Assembly (NCBI GenBank): GCA_020091685.1
Contig: CM034607.1
Span: 5,906,130-5,970,129 of the forward strand
Length of the DNA stretch: 64,000 nucleotides
Source: Lutjanus erythropterus
Taxonomy: Eukaryota; Chordata; Actinopteri; Lutjaniformes; Lutjanidae
Direction: 5' to 3'
Part shown: positions 11,961 to 21,899 of the stretch, piece by piece
Layout of the letters: each line of letters begins with the position of its first letter
How positions within the stretch are numbered: the stretch's first letter is position 1
Position numbers and translations under genes: made by a program
The notes under the pieces: model-generated
The model's input: the letters and a program-made list of their open reading frames with translations, nothing else
Databases searched by the model: none
What the model was told of the DNA's origin: nothing

Positions 11961-12343
11961 ACATACTGTAACTACACCGGTCCAAGAAATAATGGCCACG
12001 AATCTTACAGATGTCTTTTAAAAATTTAATTTCCATCCTCCGTAGACACCGTGAAAACTATAAAATAAAACATATAAAAACAGCATTTAAAAAACAAATA
12101 ATTGAAAGTCTCTGAAAGTCCACCAATAAATGTCCAGGCAGGCTCAAAGGCAAACCCTCACATGAACATCACATCATAGACGGGTCCCTGCAAGCTAGCA
12201 CAACAACAGAAAGGCTGCTCCTCAAAGGTCACACACATTAAAACATACAAAACAAATAAATTCAAGAATAAATACCGTGTGCGCCTCTTGGACCATGCAG
12301 ATTGTAGTTTTGGGCTGCGTGTACTCTCCCTTCAGTTTTCATC

Positions 12344-12415
12344 GCTCTGCTCTGTAGCCATGGTTGCGCTCTGCTCTGTAGCCATGGTTGCGCTCTGCTC
12401 TGTAGCCATGAGGCA
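12344..12415. repeat. 24-bp tandem triplication
   Basis: Three head-to-tail copies of a 24-bp unit containing CTCTGCTCTGTAGCCATGG, with starts at 12344, 12368 and 12392. Because the unit is a multiple of three, the minus-strand frame 12262-12510 shows a repeated RAQPWLQS peptide. Nothing else suggests that this frame is a gene. Confidence 0.85.
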
Positions 12416-12760
12416 TTCCCCCAACCCATAATGCCATGGGCGCGACCTCTGACCTCTATTACGCGACCATTACCTCTTAACAAAATTAATTTACATAAAG
12501 AATAATACATTTTAAATACATTTTAACCATTTTGAATAGAAATATAAATGAAATTGTTTTCTTTTAAAAAAAAAATGTAAAATAAACAAACTCAATTGTC
12601 TCTCAGACAGTTACACATACTAATGATTCTCGGCCTGGCGCTCATATTTCCGCCCTTTGCAATGAAAAACTGGCCCCCACCGGAGTTCCAGCGACTCACA
12701 TCTTGACCTGTTTGCGGTCACTTTTTTTTTTTTTTACCTCACACCTTTTTTCTTTTGCAG

Positions 12761-12865
12761 GTTCATTTATCCTTGAGCTCCAGCTCAGAGGGTGTTTTGT
12801 CTTTTGCAGCTGGACTTATGAAAAGATCCCTTGATCCTTATCACAGAGAACATTTGTTCCCACAA
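12761..12865 (+). other. Candidate exon (105 nt, splice-site bounded)
   Basis: A long pyrimidine tract ends in TTTTTTCTTTTGCAG at 12760. A perfect donor (CACAA then GTAAGTG) follows at 12865/12866. The interval is 105 nt and open in the first frame for 35 codons, including the peptide LMKRSLDPYHREHLFPQ. A second acceptor-like TGTCTTTTGCAG ends at 12809 and would give a 56-nt alternative. I do not recognise the protein. No partner exons were found, so this could be a chance or cryptic exon inside a large intron. If real, the host gene would be on the plus strand. Confidence 0.25.
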
Positions 12866-12869
12866 GTAA

Positions 12870-13490
12870 GTGCTTCCAAGTCGTCTCAGTGCATGGGAGG
12901 AGCTGTGGCATCATGCAGGGGATGAAAGGAGAAAACTCTGGCTCTGAAATGTAATTCATTCAGCCCTCCCCATCAGTACTCTGACAGGCTCCCTACATCA
13001 GCTGCAAATGAATGTGTAAAAAATTTAAAAACTGAATTCCCCAAACCTGGAGGGGAGTGTTGGAATGGCGTGCACATTTGCTGCCAGCTGACAAAATGGA
13101 AGCTGAGTCAAGTTTTCACGTCGCATTTGGCTTTCCGGCAAACTGTTTCCACATGCGAGGCTTTCACTGCATCATGCATAATCATGATGTGTGTCGCATC
13201 TGTGTAGTTCCCCGTGCAGCAAATTGGGAAACTTAAAAGCCCGGTCGCATAACAGATTTCCTCTCTCAGTTTCACAGAATCCGCTGTGTGAAATGGCACA
13301 TCATCAAATTTAAGGGTCTAATGGCAAATGAGACGCACAGGCCCGTCTTTAAGCACTCAGTCTCCCACCTCTTTTTTGAAATTGTCTGTCTTCAGCAGAG
13401 ATATTTTTTTATCAGCAACAGAGCAACAGATTCACTTTTCGAGAAGATAAAAATTCATGGCAGGCGAGATCCAGCCCACAGGCCTGGAGA
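12870..13490. other. Repeat-free block downstream of the candidate exon
   Basis: No repeat hallmarks were found. The POU/homeodomain-like ATGCATAATCATGAT near 13175, together with CG-containing words (TTTTCACGTCGCATTTGG), gives it the look of a regulatory block. Conservation cannot be tested here. The short open frames on both strands are unrecognised. Confidence 0.25.
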
Positions 13491-13494
13491 TTGG

Positions 13495-13660
13495 CATGTG
13501 ATACACAAGTTTAGTTGATAGAGTGCATTCCAACTTGGAAAATGAGCTGCTGATTTTTTATCAAGATTGTTTTCCTGACCAAAAAGCGGAAAAATTGTGT
13601 TTTTTTTATGATTTTGTGGATGTAACTCAAAATGACATGCCGCTGCTCGTGTCTAGTTTA
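13495..13660 (+). repeat. Repeat D, copy 1 (pairs with 16435-16590)
   Basis: GATACACAAGT, GAGTGCATTC, TTTTATCAAGATTGTTTTCC and GATGTAACTCAAAATGACAT appear in this order and recur at 16435-16590 on the same strand. It is a diverged duplicate or a member of a dispersed family. Confidence 0.65.
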
Positions 13661-14398
13661 GGGGACTGTAGAGCATCAGAAGTGATGAGAAACACAATAA
13701 ACAACAATACATGGAGTTCCAGCGCTCCTGATCTAACTGTCAGCATATACTGAAGTGAAGAAGAGATGCAGGAGATTGGATTTTTGCCTATATACTGGTA
13801 TTTTCCAACTAATTTTGGCTGATTGCAGATTCAGATATATGCACATATTTTTTCCACTTAATTGCAGAGAACATGAAGTCCTCCCGTAGTGGAAATAACA
13901 TGTCATTATGTCTACTCTTATTGTGATGACCTGCTGATATATGCAGACTTAAGATACAAGGCTTTTCAAAATGTACACATTTACTGGCCGAATAAGGAAA
14001 ACTACTGCTGACAAGTGCCTGTTTCTCTTTGTTCTTCACAAGTTCATCATAATGACTGAAATGATGGCTCTTGAAATGGACAATTAAAGTTGTAGTGTTG
14101 AAAAACACTTGACCGGAAGACCTGTAGCTGTTACCACTGTCACATTGTAGTACAAAAGGTTTATGTTATTTAGAAGTTTTAAACATTGTGCAGATACTTG
14201 CCTCATCTCGAGGGTTTGCTCCTCCCTCACTGAACAGCTCATAAAGAAGCAGGGCAACAAGGGCAGCTACCTGAGGGGGCTGTGTTGTACAATACAGATG
14301 TAGCAAGTTTGGACAAACAGCTTTCTCAGTCAGAGCCGGCCAATACTGGAATTGTCTACCTGTTCAATTAAGAGAGAACACCAACATTTAAACATAAA

Positions 14399-15130
14399 CT
14401 TAAAGGGATAGTTTGGATTGTTTGAGCTGGGGTTGTATAGCTACTGATCCATAGTCTAACTGAAAAAAAAATCTATCAGTTTAAAAAATCTATAGTTTAT
14501 GCAGTGCTTAGTATATTTTCACTGCTTTACTTTACCATCAGACGGCTTTTTCTGACAGGAAACCGCCATCATTTAAGCCAAATATCACTTTCTCTAAACC
14601 AACCAACTCCATAGGCGAAATCAGTAATTCTACCTCACCGGACACAGGAGTTGCTGGTCTACTGCTGCCTCGATCTGTTTGTTTGAGTTATTGTGTGGCT
14701 TCAGTGAATCCAAACTATCCTTTTAGAACATTGAAGTTACACAATAACGCAAAAACTAACAGGTCAAAGCAGCAGTGGACTAGCACTTCCCATGATCTGC
14801 GAAGTAAAATTGCTAATTTCTCCTATGGAGTTTGGTTGGTTTAGAGAGAGTGATAGTTAGCTTGGCTTAGAAAAAGCTGTCTGATGGCAAAGTGAGGTGG
14901 TAAAAATGTTATAAATACAGTGTACAACCGATGATGATTTAGCTGGACCCTTTTTTAAGTGGTGAAAATATGTTTTGTTGTTGACAAATCCACAATAGTT
15001 CATTGCTTAGCTTCTGTGCTGGTGCCCCTCACTGCTTCTGCAAACTGGGAGACATGTCGACTGATATCTACTGCTAATAATACACTAACTTGCAACAAGT
15101 ATTCTAACTCATCCGGACTATCCCTTTAAG
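14399..15130. mobile_element. Large palindromic DNA element, TTAAAGGGATAGT ends
   Basis: The left end CTTAAAGGGATAGT and right end ACTATCCCTTTAAG are inverted repeats. The arms continue inward: AACCAACCAACTCCATAGG against CCTATGGAGTTTGGTTGG, and GTCTACTGCTGCCTCGAT against its partner near 14768-14780. It is about 732 bp, has no open frame of note, and is nonautonomous. The same family, inserted in the other orientation, is at 58041-58849. The central AATCCAAACTATCCTTTTAG (14708-14727) marks its loop. Confidence 0.8.
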
Positions 15131-15612
15131 GATAGTTGCTTAAAGCAATCTAAACTTGCAACCATGAGTAATCTGACAATCTCATCTCTGGCGTTCTCAT
15201 TGTTTTTACATGCCTCTGTTACTTCAGTGATGTTGTTATGTATTGTGTTGTATTGTTTTGTTGTACTTGTTGAAGCATTGTGCAGATGCTTGATGAGATC
15301 AGCTGTTCATTTGTTATAACCTGCCCAGGGACTACGGATGAAAACTAGCTGATTAGCAAACTCATTTACACTGAAGTGTAAACTGCAATGCTGTTTAATA
15401 TACACTGTCCCTGATAAATAAATTAAAGTAAACTAAATTAAGGAGTGGGATTCGTCTCCTCCTCGCATGGCCGACGCTGAGCAATCATTGCAAATAGCAA
15501 CTTTGCTATCTGTTTGACACACCTCAAAAAACTTCCTCACTGTGCATAATTAGAACGTCATCTTATTGATAGAAATGTTCATTTTGGACAAATACTGACA
15601 CTTGTATTTCAT

Positions 15613-16275
15613 TTTAAAGGACCACTGTGTTGGATTTAGTGGCATCTAGTGGTGAGCTTGCAGATCGCAAACCCCTCATCTTATTCTCCTCTTCTCTTCA
15701 TGTGGGAGATCCTGTTGCATGTCTTACCCCATTTGTCATCTCTCTACTGTCCACTATCGATAAAGTCATAAAATGCAGAGAAGTACTCAGAGGACCAGTT
15801 TGTAGGATTTAGTTGCATCTTGCAAGTTGCAAATAGCTCATCTGACTCTCGACTTCCAAACGTTTACTGACATAAACAGTTTGATCCAAGTCCCACTGTT
15901 TAACACTGGGGAGGCAGGATTTTAGACCTATACTGCTGCCCGCCACCAGGGGGCAACTTAGATGCTTTGGCTTCACTTTTAGGGAGCTCTAATGTTGTCC
16001 ATTTCTGTATATACAGTGAGTGAGGAGAACCTATGGTGGTTGTGACACTCATGAAAAAGTTGAAAAGTTATTTATAGACCCAGTGTTTATTTTGTCCATT
16101 CTGGGCTACTGTAGAAACATGGCGCCCTCCATGGAAGAGGACCCGTGCCCTCTGTAGATATAAAGGGCACATTCTAGGTTATCAAAAACACACCAGTTCT
16201 TATTTTCAGGTGATTGTAAAACATTCATATTCTTTTTATGAATCCCCATAAATCTTACATACTGGACCTTTAAAG
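15613..16275. mobile_element. Inverted-repeat DNA element, TTTAAAGG ends
   Basis: The left end TTTAAAGGACCACTGTG and right end ATACTGGACCTTTAAAG are inverted repeats. Inside, GGATTTAGTGGCATCTAGTGG and GGGCTACTGTAGAAACATGG are typical of an abundant fish nonautonomous element. A second left-end-like word (GGACCAGTTTGTAGGATTT near 15793) and an inserted block (15908-16018, shared with 47309-47418) show that the copy is composite. No protein is encoded. Confidence 0.75.
15908..16018 (+). repeat. Dispersed repeat with CACCAGGGGGCAA core
   Basis: GGGGAGGCAGG, ACTGCTGCCCGCCACCAGGG, GATGCTTTGGCTTCACTTT and TGTTGTCCATTTCTGTATAT recur in order at 47309-47418. It sits inside the element at 15613-16275. 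Confidence 0.7.
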
Positions 16276-16434
16276 CCTTTATCAGCTGACACTGATGACC
16301 TGCTGATTTTATTGTGCAGTCTTAATGCGTCATGTTGATAGTCCTGATTGAACACATGGATTTTGTTGTCTGTTCACATCTGAGATCATACAAATCTCAT
16401 TTCAAATTGACAGAAATATTTAACAAAAGACCTC

Positions 16435-16590
16435 ACCCTAATACACAAGTGTGGAGTGCATTCTAAGAACTAAATTGAAATGAAAATAGTTTTTATCAAG
16501 ATTGTTTTGCTGACCCAAGAGTGAATTCTTTCTTTTGTTTGTTTGTTTTTCAGGATGTAACTCAAAATGACATCCGTTGCTTTTGCCCAA
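16435..16590 (+). repeat. Repeat D, copy 2
   Basis: AATACACAAGTGTGGAGTGC, TTTTTATCAAGATTGTTTTGC and GATGTAACTCAAAATGACAT match 13495-13660. The TTTGTTTGTTTTTCAG just before GATGTAACTC resembles a splice acceptor, but the sequence after it is the repeat, so I do not call an exon. Confidence 0.65.
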
Positions 16591-16807
16591 CACTTTGTTC
16601 ACACAGTGAATTTTCAGGTGTTATTTCCAAGTGTGTTTTTTTCTTATTTATATCCTTGGAACTTGTTATATTGCAGAGACTTGAATTGCATCAAAAATCA
16701 CTCAGTCCAGGTGAAGTGGGTCTGTTCCAGTGTGGATCAGCTGGTGTTGACAGTCAGCAGATCAAGACATATAAGGTGTGATATAAGATTCTAACCTTAA
16801 ATAGTCT

Positions 16808-17233
16808 TTAGATGCAGTCATTGGCACTTAGTCTTTTCAGGTTCTTCTTCTCCATCCAGGATCTCACCCAAACTCTGATCTTGTTTGGCCTTTTCAACAC
16901 AAACTGCACTGCTGCACAGTGCAGCCTGCTGGTTTCCTTCCATGCTTGTTTTGGTACAAGAACATGAGGCACTTGGCTGGATTTACGGGATCGTCTCCCG
17001 CCAGAACTAACCATTGGTTCTGTGTGCTGTCTGGTGTATTTACTCAGTCGTAAAGTTTGTGCTCCTTCCTGATTAAAAAAATCTGCACAAGACTGATTCT
17101 TTTCAAGTGATACTGTTTCTCTGATGTCCATCACAGATAAACAGATATTTGTATATAGATATGCTTCAAAATCAAAGAAAAAGGAGCTCCTCCTAACATC
17201 AGATCTCAGCTTGTAATCATCATGTTTACACAT
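16808..17233 (-). other. Unrecognised 141-codon open frame
   Basis: This is the third-longest open frame in the window after the LINE and Tc1 remnants. The C-terminal part contains KRPNKIRVWVRSWMEKK. Its basic run followed by W-V-x-x-W recalls the N-terminal region of PIF/Harbinger transposases (RRRxxWWVRPW-type), so it may be a transposon remnant. The rest shows no domain. There is no promoter, splice context or paralogue in the window, and a chance frame is also possible. Confidence 0.2.
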
Positions 17234-17829
17234 TTTACAGTCATCATTATCTGTGTATCAGCGGTTAGAGTGCAAACATGAAATACTGAGAGCTAATGCA
17301 GCCTGACTTTTCACAGTGCAGATTGGGTAAAATATAAAGATATAGTGTACACTGAATGTTTTACATAGCAGAGTAGAAAACAAGTCTGTGCTTCAGTCAA
17401 AATGAGTTCTACACTGTTAAAAAAAAAAAAAAAAGCTTAGAAAACTTTTAAGGCAAGCGCCCTCACTAGATTTTTTTGTTTCTTTTTTAGTTTTGAATCA
17501 AACTCTTTAGCTTTAAAAAACACTAAACAAAGTTTTGCCGAACTATAATCTGAGATAATGTACTCATCTTCTTTATATAGACCTCAATCTATTTCAAAGC
17601 TGTTAACAAATCAGGTTCACCGCTCACTTTTATTGTTTTAGCACTTGAAAATGAAATGGTTGCCATGTAAAATATTAAATTAATAACCATTATTCACTTT
17701 CACTTCAGTGAGTTTACTCAACAGTTTCTGAAATATAATCTGTTTCTAAAACTCAAGTATTCAAGTTTATCTTAAGAAGAAAAGTCAATTATCTCAACTA
17801 AACATCATTAGTTGTTAACCTAAGATCAT

Positions 17830-17945
17830 GTAAAGGGAAAAGGGAGTTTTTCTTCAAAAGACAATATGCAAACATGTTAGAAAATACTTGCTAAACATGT
17901 GAAAACACTGAGGACTATGTAGTACTGAATTGTGGAGTTTAGTGA
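17830..17945 (+). repeat. Repeat B, copy 2
   Basis: GTAAAGGGAAAAGGGAG, ACATGTTAGAAAATACTTGC and ACATGTGAAAACACTGAG match 10640-10750 in order and orientation. Confidence 0.55.
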
Positions 17946-18384
17946 ATTATTATGGGAGCTGTTTCTTCCTTGCTTGGCATTGCCAGACTAAGTCATGAAT
18001 TTGAATTACTATTAATCTCTCTATTCATTTTTGATTTCCAAGGATACGCCTACAACCAGTCAGAGCAATGAAACATGTGAAGTAGCACTGACACATGCAA
18101 GTTGCGTCAGTGGTTAGTCTGTTTTCAAGCTGTAAAAAAAAAATGATGGTCAAATTTTCTCAAATTTCAGATAAACAGTGCACTAAAATATGTTTCTGAA
18201 ACATTTGAGGCGAGAAATAAGCAATACAGTGACAGAATCGTTATTTAGATTTGATCTTGAATGAGCTTTACAGTTTTACACTCCAAATGTCTGGACCAGT
18301 GACGCTCCTCTGTCAGTTATCAAATCAAACCCGCCCCAAAGGTTGTGATGGGCCTGACAAGAGCAAGGACTGGTGGCAATTAGG
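17946..18384. other. No recognisable gene or repeat
   Basis: AT-rich sequence; nothing supported on either strand. Confidence 0.5.
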
Positions 18385-18640
18385 ACAGCAACTAGCAATT
18401 ATTTTCATTTATATAAATTGGAATAATTTTCATGATTAAACGATTAATTGTTTAGTTTTTTAGTGTAAAAAAATGCTCATCATAACTTCCCTGCTCAAAG
18501 TGTCTTCAAATTGTTTTTTTTTTTTGTCGAACCAACTGTCCATAACCCAGAGACTCATCTACTATCATAAATGACAAAAAGCAGCACATCCATACATTCA
18601 ATAAGCCAGAACCAGAAAATGTTTGCCAGCTACCTTTCTT
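18385..18640 (+). repeat. Fish repeat with GATTAAACGATTAATTG motif
   Basis: AGCAACTAGCAATTATTTTC, GATTAAACGATTAATTG, CCAACTGTCCATAACCC and GAACCAGAAAATGTTTGCC are in the order seen in one of the commonest fish interspersed repeats. Related pieces are at 1781-1850 and 52125-52740. No coding sequence. Confidence 0.65.
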
Positions 18641-18779
18641 TCACGTGACTAATCCATTAATGGACTAGGAATTGCAGATCTGGTGGAATTCTCTTTGAAT
18701 GAGAGGTTGGCCAGATGTACCTGCCAGAGAAAATGAAACATGAGCTCACAAATTCGTCTGGTTCCTCGGGTAGACACTA

Positions 18780-18990
18780 GATGAAAAATTAAGTGATCAT
18801 TTAAGTGATTATAATTCATCCTGAGGGCAGGATGAATTTCATTATGATGTATCCAGCTGTTGACACGTTCAGAACCACAAATGCAAACCTAATGCTGACA
18901 CCAGAGGCGAGAGTCAGATCATCCCAATTAAGATTTGTCCTCCGGGGCCATGAATCTCTGTACGAAATGCTGTGCCAATCCATTTGGTGA
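18780..18990 (+). repeat. Fish repeat with ATTCATCCTGAGGG motif
   Basis: ATAATTCATCCTGAGGGC, ACCACAAATGCAAACCTAATG and GGGGCCATGAATCTCTGTAC followed by CCAATCCATTTGG are diagnostic words of an abundant fish repeat. The opposite-strand pieces of the same family are at 51990-52130 and 52840-53170. The 61-codon open frame inside is not a gene. Confidence 0.65.
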
Positions 18991-19924
18991 ATATATTTTT
19001 GATTGATGACTTACTGTTTTTACAGTACATTTGAAGTTGGCCAACTGAATGTAAGCAATGCAATCAGACTGGCAACTGTTTCTGTGTAAGTGTAAGAATT
19101 GCAAACTAGTTTATAATTGATTGACAGTGTTAATAAATTGATTTAAATAAATTGGGACATTTTAATTGTTTAAATATTAATGACAGATTAGCATTTTGAT
19201 CCAAAAAGTTGTACTAGTAGATTATTAGACTCCTAAAAGGCAAGATTGTCACGTCATCATTTCAAGACAAAGCAGCCAGCTTGTATGAATCTTCATCACC
19301 TAGCAATAGAGATCCTGCTGATTGTTTGGGGATTTCTAAAAGTAAAATTGTTGCTTAAACGGCAACAAGAATGGCCATTCACAAACCTACTTCTCATACA
19401 TTTTTTTATTGACAAATTGGACACTACACCCTACCCCCATTCTACCGAGAGGTAGATACAAACCTATGCATGTCACCACCTCGAGATGAACAGCCACCCT
19501 AAGAACTTTGGATTGGTTCTGCATTGTAGGGTTATTTTTTTCTTTACTCTCTAGTCATTTCCACACAATTTTAGCAACAAAAGCTGTGAGAATGTCCTCA
19601 GTCTCTATTGAGCAAAGTGAGACTGACTGGTGAGTCTACTTATTAACCTTAGTTTCTAAAAATATCGTGCCATTTCCTGCTGAACAAGTCCATCACTGTA
19701 AGTTTTAGCAGCCTCCACACATTTCTCTAAACTTTTCCGTGGTTTAGGCATCCTAAAATCAGCTTCAATTGATTATTCAGTTTGTAATTCATCCTGTCGC
19801 TTACATCCCAGTATTGCCTACATAACCACACAACCAGGTTACTGACCAAACTGTATTGTAGGTACAAACACTCTATAGTGATATTTTCTATAGAGATTAG
19901 TGGGAACTTTAAACTGCTGCTGAA

Positions 19925-20150
19925 AGTAGAGAAAAGGGCAGGGGATAAGCAAAGTCAGACAGTTTATTTTTACAAAAGTCATGCCCTGCCTTCGAGGGTG
20001 GCCATTCAGAACAGCTTTACACACTTAGGCCTTTAGACGTGTTTGAATGACACTTTGTATGAAGTTGTTAATTTCAAGCATACCCTGACCTTAAGGTTTC
20101 ATCTCAGTCTCATAGCCAGCTTGTCGGATACCAAGGTTTAATGGATGGAT
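19925..20150 (+). repeat. Repeat E, unit 1 of 3
   Basis: GGATAAGCAAAGTCAG, CATGCCCTGCCTTCGAGG, TGGCCATTCAGAACAGC, ACACACTTAGGCCTTTAG, AAGCATACCC and GATACCAAGG occur in order. The same order recurs at 20510-20790 and, more diverged, at 21013-21200. All three are on the plus strand within 1.3 kb. No protein was identified. Confidence 0.75.
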
Positions 20151-20159
20151 GGCTCAAAC

Positions 20160-20420
20160 AAACGGGATTTGTGTCCCATGTGAAAACCAAAACATTATTA
20201 AAGTATAAAGGTATGTAATGTTACATACATTGCGTGACATGCATCATCCCAAACATGGTATTTTCCTCATACCCAGTAGTTTTGTTGCTTGAACCTAGCC
20301 TAGTCATTTTTGTGCCTAAACCTACCCAAACTGCGACCGTTTCTCAACTTTAACCACATGTTAAAAAGGCTTTTCTGTTAGCATCTCATACAGCCACTAA
20401 AGGGTACCGTGTGCATCAGT
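20160..20420 (+). repeat. Dispersed repeat between E units
   Basis: GTGTCCCATGTGAAAACC, TAGTTTTGTTGCTTGAACC, CCTAAACCTACCCAAACTGC and TAACCACATGTTAAAAAGGC are typical of a fish repeat. The opposite-strand relative is 46565-46900 (CAGTTTGGGTAGGTTCAG). Confidence 0.6.
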
Positions 20421-20509
20421 ATGAGACGCCGAAGGACAGCAACAAAACGTGATGTGACAAGTTGGGATGAGAACAAGTGGGACAAGTGAAGTCAGTTGCG
20501 CAGCTGATG

Positions 20510-20790
20510 AACAAAGAGGAAAAGATGGGATAAGCAGAGTCAGTCGGATTGCAGGAATGTTTGCACAAAAGTTCATGAGCATCCATCTCATAGTTGTTGG
20601 ATATTTCATTCTGGATTCTGGTGGACTGACATGCCCTGCCTTTGAGGATGGCCATTTGGAACAGCTATACACACTTTGGCCTTTAGAAGTTTGTGGATGA
20701 CATTTGGACTGTTTCTTTTATGCATACCCAATGGTAAAGTTTCAGCTCTGCCTCATTCTCAACGCGTCAGATACCAACATTTTGTCACTG
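20510..20790 (+). repeat. Repeat E, unit 2 of 3
   Basis: GGGATAAGCAGAGTCAG, TGTTGGATATTTCATTCTGG, CATGCCCTGCCTTTGAGG, TGGCCATTTGGAACAGC, GGCCTTTAGAAG, GCATACCCAATGG and CAGATACCAAC match unit 1, with an extra ~60 bp (TGTTGGATATTTC...) also present in unit 3. Confidence 0.75.
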
Positions 20791-20849
20791 CCTCTCTGCA
20801 GTTCATACAGACGAGCATGGTACCTGTTAGCAGCTGAAAGAGAGACACT

Positions 20850-21012
20850 GTTGAAAGGAAGTTTTTCCCCACTACAGTTGCCTCAGTGCTTGCTCATGGT
20901 GGGAACAATCAGATTTATAAAGAGCACGGTCTAGAATTGCTTTAGATGAAAAGTGTCTTGAGATAATTTTATTATGATCTGATGTAACACAAATACAGTT
21001 AAATTGAACTGA
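20850..21012 (+). repeat. LINE-like 3' tail (CTTGCTCATGGTGGGAA type)
   Basis: GGAAGTTTTTCCCCACTAC, GTGCTTGCTCATGGTGGGAA, ATAAAGAGCACGGTCTAGA and AAAAGTGTCTTGAGATAATT end in AATTGAACTGA. This is a very common 3'-end sequence in fish genomes; an opposite-strand copy lies at 51775-51970. No coding part is attached. Confidence 0.65.
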
Positions 21013-21200
21013 AGATGTTGGATATTTCAGTCTGGACCAAAGTAGAGCCATGCGCTGCCTTTGAGTGTGGCCATTTGGAAAAAAAAAACTACCACTTTTG
21101 CCTTCAGGTGTCTTTGGACAACACTTCATACACACTAGTTTGTTTCAAGCATACCCCAACTGTGAAGTGTCTGTATCTGACTGGTCAGGTTTCAAAAAAG
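21013..21200 (+). repeat. Repeat E, unit 3 of 3
   Basis: TGTTGGATATTTCAGTCTGG, CTGCCTTTGAGTGTGGCC, GCCATTTGG and TTCAAGCATACCCCAAC match units 1 and 2 with more changes. A run of nine A replaces part of the unit after TTTGG. Confidence 0.65.
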
Positions 21201-21299
21201 GTGTTTCAGTAAACTTTAACCTGCTGCTTCAAATTAATTAAACCTCCAACCTGCAGAACTCTACTCACAAAGTGTGGTGAAGCAAACAGGCCGTAGGCT

Positions 21300-21660
21300 C
21301 AGGTGGACCTGTGCCACTCTCCACAGGCAGACAATGTTGCAGTCTGAGCACACGCTGCAGTAACTGTGGGGGAGGGGAGCGCCGTGAGAGGCCCTTTAGG
21401 TTTTAATTGGTGTGCGACTTTTTTTTGCAGCCATTCCAGCATGACAGCGTGTGTCAGAGGGACAGATGAAGGCGAGCACCGCGTGGTTTGCCGAGATTGC
21501 AACAGAGAGCCTGACACAAATATCCCCCATTCAAAGGACACTTCAAAGCTGTGCAAAGACCGTGATGTTGATATTCATGAATTATTATTTTGACAGAGGC
21601 TGAGTTCGGTCGCTTTTCATTCCCCCCGACCCCTCCCCTTCTTGCTGGGTAAGCCAAGCG
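21300..21660. other. Candidate regulatory/conserved block with CAAAG sites
   Basis: The block is GC-richer than its neighbours and free of recognised repeats. It contains TTCAAAG at 21530-21536, TTCAAAG at 21542-21548 and TGCAAAG at 21552-21558. These three TCF/LEF-like sites lie 10-12 bp apart, followed by ATATTCATGAATTATTATTTTGACAG. A 75-codon plus-strand frame (21366-21593, containing CRDCNREPDTNIP) and minus-strand frames overlap and are unrecognised. I favour noncoding regulation over a gene. Confidence 0.35.
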
Positions 21661-21899
21661 AGTATTGCTTCGAAGAATGTTTTATATCATGCCTGAGGGG
21701 TGTGTGTACAGAGCTGACACATTTGAATGATTGATACGACTTCATCATCAGCATCTCGGATTGGAAAAATAAATGAGAAGTGGAGGGAGTCAAAGTGGGT
21801 AATAAATGCATGTAGCCTAAGGTGTTGACAGGTCTGTTCCAGGTGGCGGAGGCAAAGGTTGGAAAAAAGACAAGACATTTCACTAAAAGTGCATTATTT

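Noticed and set aside
16550-16562. Splice acceptor TTTTTCAG before GATGTAACTC
   Set aside because: The downstream sequence is a duplicated repeat (also at 13620) and no donor was seen at a sensible distance.
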